From: DASRCB01 sp035653295
Lineage (GTDB): Bacteria > Acidobacteriota > Terriglobia > Bryobacterales > Bryobacteraceae
DNA length: 22,157 nt
Direction of reading: 5' to 3'
Assembly (NCBI GenBank): GCA_035653295.1
Contig: DASRCB010000271.1
Location: 1 to 22,157 of the forward strand
Shown here: positions 14,801 through 22,157 of the stretch, one piece after another
Layout: every line of letters begins with the position of its first letter
How positions within the stretch are numbered: position 1 is the stretch's first letter
The notes under the pieces: model-generated
Seen by the model: only the letters and a program-made list of their open reading frames with translations
Databases searched by the model: none
Told to the model about the DNA's origin: nothing
Made by a program: the position numbers and the translations under genes

Positions 14801-15424
14801 ATGCGCTTGTTAATCGTCCTTTTTTGCGCCGCCCTGCAGGCCCAAACCTGGAACGATCCGAACATGCCCGCCTCAGTCCAGCAGCAACTCGCGTCCGTTC
14901 AGAAGCAGAAAGACGCTCTCCGCAAAGCAGGCTGGCCGGTCATGAGCGAGGCGCCCCCGCTGGCGCCGGCGCCGGCCGATGTCGCCGCGGTCACCCCTCC
15001 TACGCCGCCCGAATCGGAATGCCATCAGCTCGCTCCCGAGCAGACGAAAGCGCTGGCGAACAGCGCCGCGCAGCGCGAAGGTCTGGACCCCAAACTGATC
15101 CTTGCCGTGATGAAGCAGGAGTCCGGCTTCAACCCCTGCGCCGTTTCCCGGAAAGGCGCGCTCGGCCTGATGCAGCTGATGCCCGCCACCGCGGACGACC
15201 TCTTCGTCTCCAATCCGTTCGACCCCGAGCAGAATGTCTTCGGCGGGGCGCACCTCCTGCGGCAACTGCTGGACCATTACATGAATGACACCCGCCTCGC
15301 GCTCAGCGCCTACAATGCCGGCCCCGCGCGGGTCATCGACGCCGTACCCGACATCCCGGAAACGAAGGCCTACGTCGAAGCCATCACCGCGGCAACGGAG
15401 CGCACAACGGACCCACCCCGCTAA
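14801..15424 (+). CDS. Secreted lytic transglycosylase (SLT family), likely flagellar
   Basis: This enzyme should cleave the MurNAc-GlcNAc bond of peptidoglycan. From the ATG at 14801 the 207-residue protein starts with a signal peptide (MRLLIVLFCAALQAQ), then a short Gln/Lys-rich helix and a Pro/Ala-rich linker. The SLT domain spans about 80-195: LILAVMKQESGFNPCAVSRK with the catalytic Glu at 107, GALGLMQLMPATADDL, and ALSAYNAGPARV. An open frame reaches back to 14711, but the signal peptide marks the true start. The sigma-54-like promoter and the adjacent single-domain FlgJ suggest it opens the wall for the rod. A general wall-recycling role cannot be excluded. Confidence 0.9.
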   Translation: MRLLIVLFCAALQAQTWNDPNMPASVQQQLASVQKQKDALRKAGWPVMSEAPPLAPAPADVAAVTPPTPPESECHQLAPEQTKALANSAAQREGLDPKLILAVMKQESGFNPCAVSRKGALGLMQLMPATADDLFVSNPFDPEQNVFGGAHLLRQLLDHYMNDTRLALSAYNAGPARVIDAVPDIPETKAYVEAITAATERTTDPPR

Positions 15425-15426
15425 GT

Positions 15427-15648
15427 GGTGCAAGCCTTTCGCTTGCACCCGAACTGTGGACATTCTCCTGACATGCCGATTGTGGTGCGAGCCTTTGGCT
15501 TGCACGCAGCTCGCGCCAAGCATCATGGGGGGCAGGCCCTCGGCCTGCGGCGGGCTCTCAGCCCGCCTCTGGAGTTTGGACATTCTCCTGAGATGCCGAT
15601 TGTGGGTGCAGGCCGAAGGCCCGCCCCGTGCGAGCCAGTGCCTTGCAC
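15427..15648. repeat. Composite repeat array: hairpins alternating with a 29-bp direct repeat
   Basis: The intergenic stretch between the transglycosylase and the P450 holds a series of hairpins: GGTGCAAGC/GCTTGCACC (15427-15449), GTGCGAGCC/GGCTTGCAC (15485-15505), GCAGGCC/GGCCTGC (15532-15548), GGCGGGCT/AGCCCGCC (15549-15567), and degenerate copies up to 15648. A 29-bp segment beginning TGGACATTCTCCTG and ending CCGATTGTGG occurs at 15457-15485 and 15577-15605 with one mismatch, exactly 120 bp apart. The first hairpin starts 2 bp after the upstream stop codon and may act in 3'-end formation. It looks like a dispersed non-coding repeat family; no gene is seen in it. Confidence 0.85.
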
Positions 15649-15693
15649 AGCCTGAAACCAAACCGCCGCAGTCGCATCCATCTCCGACCGCCT

Positions 15694-16887
15694 ATGGACT
15701 TCTTCTCCGACGAACTCCGCCGCAATCCCTACCCCGCCTACGATCAGCTTCGACGGGTTGCCCCCATTGCCCATAACCCCGCGGCCGCCTGCTGGATGAT
15801 CCTCGATTACGAGTGCGCGCGCGCCGCCCTGAAGGATTCCGACACCTTCAGCTCGAGCCTGGCCACCTCCATCGCCCGGCCGACGCCGCAGTGGTTCATC
15901 TTCTTCGATCCACCCCGCCACACCCGGCTGCGCGGCCTAATCATGCGCGCCTTCACGCCGAAAATGGTCGCCGGCCTCGAGCCACGGATCCGCGACCTGT
16001 CCGCCGAGCTGCTCGACGCGGTCGTCGATCGCGGGGAAATGGACCTTGCGACCGACTTCGCCGTTCCGCTGCCTATGATGGTCATCGCCGGCATGATCGG
16101 CATCCCGGCCGAGGATTGGGCCAGGTTCCGCCGCTGGAGCGACTCCATCCTCAAGCTCAGCTATACCCTTACCGCCGGCGCGGTGGCCACCGCCGCAACC
16201 CAGGAGTACTTCGCCGTTACCGCGGAGATGAAGGCCTGGTTGCCGGCGCTCATCGATCAGCGACGCGCCTCCCCGGGCGACGACCTGTTGACGAATCTGG
16301 TTCACGCCGAGCTGGATGGCGAGCGCCTCACCGAAGACGAGATCCTGGCCTTCGTTCAGCTGCTGCTCATCGCCGGAAACGAGACCACCTCCAACCTGAT
16401 CAACAACGCGGTCCTGTCCTTCATCGAGAACCCCGAGCAAATGGCGCGCCTGCGCCGCACGCCGGAACTGCTCCCATGGGCCATCGAGGAGGTGCTGCGG
16501 TACCGCTCGCCGCTGCAATGGGTCTTCCGCGGAACAACCCGCGATTTCGAGTTTCGCGGCCACACCATTCCCGCGGGGCAGCTGGTGCTCGTCATGCTGG
16601 GCGCCGCGAACCGTGATCCCGCACAGTTCGCCGAACCCGATCGCTTCGACATTACCCGCGATCCCAACCCGCACCTCGCCTTCGGCCACGGCATCCACTT
16701 CTGCGTCGGCGCGCCGCTGTCGCGCATGGAGGCGCGGATCGCTCTGGGCGACCTTCTCCAACGCACTGACAACCTGGAACTCGCCAGCACGAAGCCCTGG
16801 GAGCCGCGCAAGGCCCTGCACGTGCTCGGCCCCGCGAGCCTGCCGGTGCGTTTCCAGCCAGGTCGAGGTTTGGCTGCGCAGGCCTGA
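15694..16887 (+). CDS. Cytochrome P450
   Basis: A soluble bacterial P450, expected to oxidise a small organic substrate using electrons from a ferredoxin or similar partner; none is encoded nearby. From the ATG at 15694 (MDFFSDELRRNPYPAYDQLR) it has 397 residues, the usual size. The I-helix AGNETT is at 227-232, ExxR at 266-269 (EVLR), and the haem loop FGHGIHFCVG at 330-339 with Cys337 as the iron ligand. The frame opens earlier at a GTG (15628), but that part lies in the repeat array and is rejected. The substrate cannot be told from sequence. A mutarotase gene follows 12 bp downstream. Confidence 0.95.
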   Translation: MDFFSDELRRNPYPAYDQLRRVAPIAHNPAAACWMILDYECARAALKDSDTFSSSLATSIARPTPQWFIFFDPPRHTRLRGLIMRAFTPKMVAGLEPRIRDLSAELLDAVVDRGEMDLATDFAVPLPMMVIAGMIGIPAEDWARFRRWSDSILKLSYTLTAGAVATAATQEYFAVTAEMKAWLPALIDQRRASPGDDLLTNLVHAELDGERLTEDEILAFVQLLLIAGNETTSNLINNAVLSFIENPEQMARLRRTPELLPWAIEEVLRYRSPLQWVFRGTTRDFEFRGHTIPAGQLVLVMLGAANRDPAQFAEPDRFDITRDPNPHLAFGHGIHFCVGAPLSRMEARIALGDLLQRTDNLELASTKPWEPRKALHVLGPASLPVRFQPGRGLAAQA

Positions 16888-16891
16888 TACT

Positions 16892-16909
16892 CTCGCTCCA
16901 TGGAGCGAG
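16892..16909. repeat. Perfect 18-bp palindrome centred on the mutarotase start codon
   Basis: CTCGCTCCATGGAGCGAG is its own reverse complement, and the central ATG is the start codon of the next gene. As DNA it could be an operator; as RNA it could fold over the start codon. No ribosome site is visible beside it. Chance is possible. Confidence 0.55.
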
Positions 16910-17217
16910 TCTGCTTCCTGCTTCAGGTCCGGCCGGAGCGGCTGGACGAGTACAAAGAGCGGCATCGCCGCGTCTGGCCGGACATGCTCGCGGCCCTGTC
17001 GCAGACCGGATGGCGCAACTATTCGCTGTTCCTGCGGGATGACGGACTACTGGTCGGTTATCTCGAGACCGAGGACTTCGCTGCGGCCCTGCGCGGGATG
17101 GAGGCGCTCGAAGTCAATGAGCGCTGGCAGCGAGAGATGAAGCCGTTCTTCACCAGCGCCGCGGGCCGGCCTGACCAGAACCTACAACGCCTCGACGAGG
17201 TCTTTCACCTCGATTAG
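16900..17217 (+). CDS. rhaM: L-rhamnose mutarotase
   Basis: The enzyme interconverts the alpha and beta anomers of L-rhamnose in the cytoplasm. The 105 residues align without gaps to E. coli RhaM over the first 80: Tyr18, His22, WP at 26-27, NY at 40-41, and RW at 75-76 with Met80. Tyr18, His22 and Trp76 correspond to active-site residues of that family. It ends with LDEVFHL, also typical (LQEVFYL in E. coli). No rhamnose catabolic genes are visible; it sits alone after the P450 and meets the dehydrogenase gene tail to tail with 3 bp between stops. The ATG start is embedded in a palindrome and has no clear ribosome site. Confidence 0.9.
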   Translation: MERVCFLLQVRPERLDEYKERHRRVWPDMLAALSQTGWRNYSLFLRDDGLLVGYLETEDFAAALRGMEALEVNERWQREMKPFFTSAAGRPDQNLQRLDEVFHLD

Positions 17218-17220
17218 CGG

Positions 17221-18495
<1,275 letters not shown>

Positions 18496-18529
18496 GTGCT
18501 TTCCTCCAGAGCCATTGTATGGCTGCCTC

Positions 18530-19144
18530 TCAGACCCACACTTTTTCCACCGGCGTTTTGCTCCGGCACAGTTCGCATGACGCCTCATCCTTGTAATACA
18601 GGCCTTCGAGGCGCGCCAGGTAGTAGAGCGGGAGCGGATCGAAGGTGATGGTTTTCGGCGTGGGCTGGTAAACGATGACTCCCAGGCCGACCACCTCGCC
18701 GCCGCCATCTTCGACCAGCTTCTTCAGTTCCGCGAGATTTCGCCCGGAGCGCAGGATGTCATCCACCAGCAGCACCTTCTCGCCGGGAGTCACATTGATG
18801 TACTGCCGAAAACGCAGCGGCGCGCCACCCACTTCGCGCTCCGCCCAGTAAACCTGATTGGCGCGAAGGGCCTCGCACACGCCGTACAGCACGGGAAGCC
18901 CGCCGGTGCCCGGTCCGACGATGGACAGCTCCGGGATCATGGCGCGGATCTCGGAATTGGCGCGCAGCAGCCGGGTAAGGCCCACGCTCAGCATCTTCGC
19001 CGTCTGGCAGTGCCGCATCGCCAGCGGCACCTGCAGGTATTCGTTGGCGTGCAGACCATTTGGGTATTCGAAATGGCCTTCGCGCAGCGCTCCGGTTTGC
19101 CTCAGGATCGAAACTACATCCTGCTGCGAGGGGACCAGTTCCAT
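18530..19144 (-). CDS. pyrE: Orotate phosphoribosyltransferase-like protein
   Basis: Probably transfers orotate to PRPP to form OMP in pyrimidine synthesis. The 204-residue protein has an OPRT-like N-terminus (ILRQTGALREGHFEYPNGLH followed by ANEYLQ). GPGTGGLPVLYGVCEALRA forms the middle, and the PRPP motif VLLVDDILRSGRN is at 124-136. The C-terminal SCELCRSKTPVEKV resembles the CPLC-xG-P tail of some OPRTs. The residue pattern after the acidic pair (ILRSG) differs from classical PyrE (VxTTG), so another phosphoribosyltransferase specificity is possible. Its ATG is 4 bp after the sugar transferase stop, with AAGGAG 12 bases upstream. Confidence 0.8.
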   Translation of the reverse strand: MELVPSQQDVVSILRQTGALREGHFEYPNGLHANEYLQVPLAMRHCQTAKMLSVGLTRLLRANSEIRAMIPELSIVGPGTGGLPVLYGVCEALRANQVYWAEREVGGAPLRFRQYINVTPGEKVLLVDDILRSGRNLAELKKLVEDGGGEVVGLGVIVYQPTPKTITFDPLPLYYLARLEGLYYKDEASCELCRSKTPVEKVWV

Positions 19145-19148
19145 GGCG

Positions 19149-20660
19149 TCAGTGAGCTCCTTTTCCCGTAACTACGCGGGGGATGGTGCGCAGAATGATC
19201 TTCCAGTCCAGGGCCAGAGACCAGTTATCGATGTACTGCATGTCCATCTTCATCCACGTCTCGAAGTCGAGCGTGTCGCGGCCTTCCACCGCCCACAGAC
19301 AGGTCAGGCCCGGCCGCATGCGCAGGCGCCGGCGCTGCCAGCGCTGGTAATGATCCACTTCTTCGGGAACCGCGGGGCGTGGTCCTACCAGGGACATGTC
19401 GCCCTTCAGCACGTTCCACAGCTGCGGCCACTCGTCGATGGAGAATTTGCGCAGAACGCGGCCCACGCGCGTCAGCCGCGGGTCATTGCGGATCTTGAAG
19501 GCCGTCGATTTCTCGTTCAGGTGCTCGAGCGCGGCTTTCATCCGCTCCGCGTCCTCGCACATTGACCGGAACTTATAAAAGGTGAAGCGCCGGCCGTTCA
19601 ACCCACAACGCTGCTGCCGAAAGATGACCGGCCCGGCGGAGGTGAGCCGGATCAGCATGGCGATGACGATCATGAACGGGGCCAGCAGAACCAGCCCAGC
19701 CGCGGCCAGCAGAACGTCAATCACCCGTTTCAGCAGCAGCCGGATTTCATCGTGCGGAGCGGCGGCAAAGGTCAGCAGCGGCGCCATGCCGAGGCGATCC
19801 AGATATACCTGACTGTTCACGTGCGGGAAGAAATCCACCGCGACGCGCGTGCGCACGCCTTCCTCGTCGCACAGCAGCATCGTCTCCTCCATGCGCGGAA
19901 GGTGCTCGCCGTCAACCGCGAAAATGATCTCGTCGATCACGTTACGGCGCAGCAGCTGGGGCAGTTCGGACAAAAGATGCGTTTTGTAACTGCGGCGCAA
20001 TGCGACCTCGCCGTTCGCGCCATTCTCGACCAGAAAGCCGGTCAGCCGAACGCCGTAATGCTCCGACTGCTCCAGCAGTTCTCCGATGCGCCTCGCGCGT
20101 TCGCCATCGCCGACCACCATCACAAAACGCGGCGCGCCGAACTCGCGGCGAATCGCGCCGATGATATGGCCCGCGTTCAGGCGGAAGAGGCACAACAGCA
20201 TCCAGGAGCAGACCGCGAACAGCACCAGAAACGGGCGGCTGAGGTCGAGGTGGATCAGGTATTCGAAAACCACCAGCGCAATGGTGCCCAGCGCGCACTG
20301 CCGGAACGTGTTCCGCAGCACGATGCGCGGGTGCGCGGAGTCGAGCTTGTCATAGACGTCCAGCCAGTAGCCGATCGCCACCCACGCCGCGAGCGCGAAT
20401 GCCAGCAGCGCGGCCTTTGCCGTGCGATCCAGGAAGAACGTGTTCTCGAACTGCGCCAGCAGCCGGGCGCGGATCTGATAGGCGGCCTCGAACGCGATGG
20501 CCGTCAGAATGACGTCCGAAAGCGCAAAAAGCAGCTTTACTTTGCGGTAATGTCCGCTGAACACTCCGAAAACAGGATACCAGCGGAAAAAAGCGTCAGG
20601 GGGTCGCGCATTCGCCGGCGCGCGAGAGAACGGACACCACGTCCCGCTTGCGGACACCAC
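19149..20660 (-). CDS. Polyprenyl-phosphate sugar-1-phosphate transferase (exopolysaccharide initiation)
   Basis: This membrane enzyme loads the first sugar phosphate onto a polyprenyl carrier for exopolysaccharide or O-antigen synthesis. Several N-terminal membrane helices (about 42-160) precede a nucleotide-binding-like region (FVMVVGDGERARRIGELL near 179). The bacterial sugar transferase domain starts at about 310: KRVIDVLLAAAGLVLLAPF, a GPVIFRQQRCGLNGRRFTFY stretch, KFSIDEWPQLWNVLKGDMSL and VGPRPAVPEE. The start is uncertain: no ATG fits. GTG 20660 has a GGAAG site and gives 503 residues; GTG 20564 (MFSGHYRKVKLL) gives 471 residues, closer to family length, but has no ribosome site. It leads a three-gene minus-strand unit. 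Confidence 0.9.
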   Translation of the reverse strand: MVSASGTWCPFSRAPANARPPDAFFRWYPVFGVFSGHYRKVKLLFALSDVILTAIAFEAAYQIRARLLAQFENTFFLDRTAKAALLAFALAAWVAIGYWLDVYDKLDSAHPRIVLRNTFRQCALGTIALVVFEYLIHLDLSRPFLVLFAVCSWMLLCLFRLNAGHIIGAIRREFGAPRFVMVVGDGERARRIGELLEQSEHYGVRLTGFLVENGANGEVALRRSYKTHLLSELPQLLRRNVIDEIIFAVDGEHLPRMEETMLLCDEEGVRTRVAVDFFPHVNSQVYLDRLGMAPLLTFAAAPHDEIRLLLKRVIDVLLAAAGLVLLAPFMIVIAMLIRLTSAGPVIFRQQRCGLNGRRFTFYKFRSMCEDAERMKAALEHLNEKSTAFKIRNDPRLTRVGRVLRKFSIDEWPQLWNVLKGDMSLVGPRPAVPEEVDHYQRWQRRRLRMRPGLTCLWAVEGRDTLDFETWMKMDMQYIDNWSLALDWKIILRTIPRVVTGKGAH

Positions 20661-20661
20661 G
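20631..20661. promoter_or_regulatory. Tandem 11-bp direct repeat at the sugar transferase 5' end
   Basis: CGGACACCACG occurs at 20631-20641 and 20651-20661, exactly 20 bp apart, about two helical turns. It lies in the region between the sugar transferase and the divergent permease. If the transferase starts at GTG 20564 the repeat is upstream of the gene and could bind a regulator; if it starts at 20660 it is coding. Confidence 0.45.
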
Positions 20662-20738
20662 CGGCGCGCTTCCGACCCTCACCGCCCGCATGTTCAACCA
20701 CTTAGCACGGCGCGTAACGTGCGCTCCCGGTTGTGGAC

Positions 20739-22157
20739 ATGCTCGTCCTCCAGGACCTTTCGTACGCGCTGCGGTCCGCGCGGCATCGCCCGGGATTCAC
20801 TCTGGTGCTGGTGGCCGCCCTGGCCCTCGGCATCGGTCTGACCACGGCAATCTTCAGCGTGTTCTACGGCGTGCTCCTTCGCCCGCTGGCATTTCACGCT
20901 CCCGAACGGCTGGTGCTGGTCCGGGAGCGGCTGCCGAAAGTGGCCCCCATTCCAATCAACATGCCCGCCCCGCACGCTCTCGAGTTCGCCGAAACTCCGG
21001 CGTTCAGCGACGCCGCCGTGTTCATCGAAACCCAGCGGAACGCCGGCGGCGCCGACCGACCCGAGCGCGTGGATTGCCTCCGTGCCTCGTCGCGCCTGCT
21101 CCCGGTGCTTGGACTTCATCCCGCCGCCGGCCGGAATTTCACCGCCGACGAGGACAAACGCGGAGCGCGTGTGGCGCTGGTTTCACAAGCATACGAGCGC
21201 AAAAGATTCGGCGGCCGCGATCCCATCGGCCAGGTGCTGCTGCTCGATGGCGAGCCGTACGAAGTGATCGGCGTTCTTCCGCGCGGCCTGGCCTTTCCAA
21301 CGCACGGCATGGACCAGCCCGGCGGAAGCGCCGAGGTTTGGCTTCCGCTCAGCCTCACCCCCGCCGAACGCATGCCGAATGACAACTTCAGCTATTCGCT
21401 GATCGCGCGCGTTCGCGACGGCGTGACCATGGAGCAGGCCCGCCAGGCGGCCGAGGTGGTCATGAAGCGCATCGCCAACCGCGTGCCGCCCGAGGTCCGC
21501 GCCATGGCCGATCTGCACGCCGCCCTGCTTCCCGTGCGCGAGCAGATGGTGGGCGATTCGCGGAGGCTTCTCGTGCTGCTGCTCGGCGCGGTCGGCGCCC
21601 TGCTGCTCATTACCTGCCTGAACGTTTCGAATATGCTCCTCAGCCGCGCCGCCGCGCGCCGCCGCGAAATCGCGGTTCGGGCCGCCATGGGAGCCTCCTC
21701 GCGGCGCATCGCCCGCCAGATCCTGCATGAGAACCTGCTGTTGTTCGCCGCCGGGGGACTGCTGGGTATCCTGTGTGCGAGCTGGTTCCAGACCTTATTA
21801 CTGCGCCTCCTTCCCCCCGACCTGCCGCGCACCCAGGACATTCACCTCGACGGAGCAGTGCTCGGCTTCACCATTGCCGTGTCCCTGGTCACGGCTCTGG
21901 TGTTCGGCCTGGCCCCGGCGCTCGCCGCTCTGCGCGTCGATCTGACCACGGCCTTGCAGGAAGGTTCCCGTTCGCAGGCGGGCGGCCGCGCGATCGGCAG
22001 GACGCGCCAGGTACTCGTGGCGGCGCAGATTGCGCTTGCCTTCGTGCTGCTCACCAGCGCGGGACTGCTCATTCGCAGCTTCGCCTCCGTACTCGGGCAG
22101 CAGTCGGAGCTCCGAACCGAGCACGTGCTGACCTTTGGCGTGGCGCTTCCAGAGACG
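20739..22157 (+). CDS. ADOP-type MacB/FtsX permease (partial, 3' end outside window)
   Basis: A large inner-membrane permease-like protein of the acidobacterial duplicated orphan permease type, which usually has no ABC ATPase beside it; its transport role is not established. The start MLVLQDLSYALRSARHRPGF is typical, followed by the first membrane helix (ALALGIGLTTAIFSVFYGVL) and a MacB-like periplasmic domain to about residue 275. An FtsX unit follows with helices near 278-294, 335-355 and 375-398 and the motif RAAARRREIAVRAAMGASSR. A further helix near 425 begins the second half. 473 residues are visible out of an expected ~800. The ribosome site is weak. It is divergent from the sugar transferase, and no PadR-type regulator is visible. 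Confidence 0.88.
   Translation, partial: MLVLQDLSYALRSARHRPGFTLVLVAALALGIGLTTAIFSVFYGVLLRPLAFHAPERLVLVRERLPKVAPIPINMPAPHALEFAETPAFSDAAVFIETQRNAGGADRPERVDCLRASSRLLPVLGLHPAAGRNFTADEDKRGARVALVSQAYERKRFGGRDPIGQVLLLDGEPYEVIGVLPRGLAFPTHGMDQPGGSAEVWLPLSLTPAERMPNDNFSYSLIARVRDGVTMEQARQAAEVVMKRIANRVPPEVRAMADLHAALLPVREQMVGDSRRLLVLLLGAVGALLLITCLNVSNMLLSRAAARRREIAVRAAMGASSRRIARQILHENLLLFAAGGLLGILCASWFQTLLLRLLPPDLPRTQDIHLDGAVLGFTIAVSLVTALVFGLAPALAALRVDLTTALQEGSRSQAGGRAIGRTRQVLVAAQIALAFVLLTSAGLLIRSFASVLGQQSELRTEHVLTFGVALPET

Noticed and set aside
15427..15648. Possible CRISPR array
   Set aside because: Only two copies of the 29-bp element, 120 bp apart, with hairpins rather than uniform spacers between them and no cas genes.
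15628..15693. N-terminal extension of the P450 from a GTG
   Set aside because: The extra 22 codons lie in the degenerate repeat hairpins; the ATG at 15694 starts a typical P450 N-terminus.
20648..21382. 244-codon plus-strand frame overlapping the permease start
   Set aside because: Arg/Pro-rich out-of-frame reading of the permease gene, whose own frame shows clear FtsX/MacB features.

Overview
The window is GC-rich, gene-dense bacterial DNA carrying most of a flagellar hook, rod and export-gate locus, followed by a non-flagellar segment. An Acidobacteriota origin is likely, perhaps Bryobacterales/Solibacter-like. The best lineage clue is the orphan MacB/FtsX-type permease at the right edge, which has the layout of the family known as acidobacterial duplicated orphan permease (ADOP). 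The high GC content and the hairpin repeats rich in GCAGGC/GCCTGC fit this. This assignment is inferred, not proven.

Layout. (1) 1-9391, minus strand: one tightly packed transcription unit read right to left, fliK-flgD-flgE-fliN-fliO-fliP-fliQ-fliR-flhB-flhA-flhF. Many junctions are overlapping stop/start pairs; flhF runs off the left edge. (2) 9392-9605: a divergent control region with candidate sigma-54 elements on both strands. (3) 9606-14220, plus strand: flgF-flgG-flgA-flgH-flgI-flgJ, giving the distal rod and the P- and L-rings. (4) fliS lies on the minus strand and overlaps the 3' end of flgJ. It is divergent from a secreted lytic transglycosylase gene (14801-15424) that has its own strong sigma-54-like promoter. 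(5) 15425-15693: a repeat array of hairpins and a 29-bp direct repeat. (6) 15694-17217, plus: a cytochrome P450 and an L-rhamnose mutarotase. (7) 17221-20660, minus: a polyprenyl-phosphate sugar transferase, an orotate phosphoribosyltransferase-like protein and a Glu/Leu-family dehydrogenase, closely spaced. (8) 20739 to the right edge, plus: the ADOP-like permease, partial.

How it works together. FliO/P/Q/R, FlhA and FlhB form the flagellar export gate. FlhF is the SRP-like GTPase that places or numbers flagella. FliK and FlhB set hook length and switch substrate class. FlgD caps and FlgE builds the hook; FlgF/G build the rod; FlgA assists the FlgI P ring; FlgH is the L ring. FlgJ (rod-capping part only) and the nearby transglycosylase probably divide the job that a single two-domain FlgJ does in enteric bacteria. 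FliS chaperones flagellin.

Several parts are reduced or atypical: a 97-residue FlgD without its C-terminal domain, an 83-residue FliN with no FliM beside it, a FlgH with no lipobox cysteine, and a FliP without a signal peptide. The most interesting pattern is that transcription-unit heads in the flagellar locus carry -24/-12 (sigma-54) elements so close to the start codon that the predicted mRNAs would be leaderless or nearly so. No tRNA, rRNA, insertion sequence or CRISPR array was seen.
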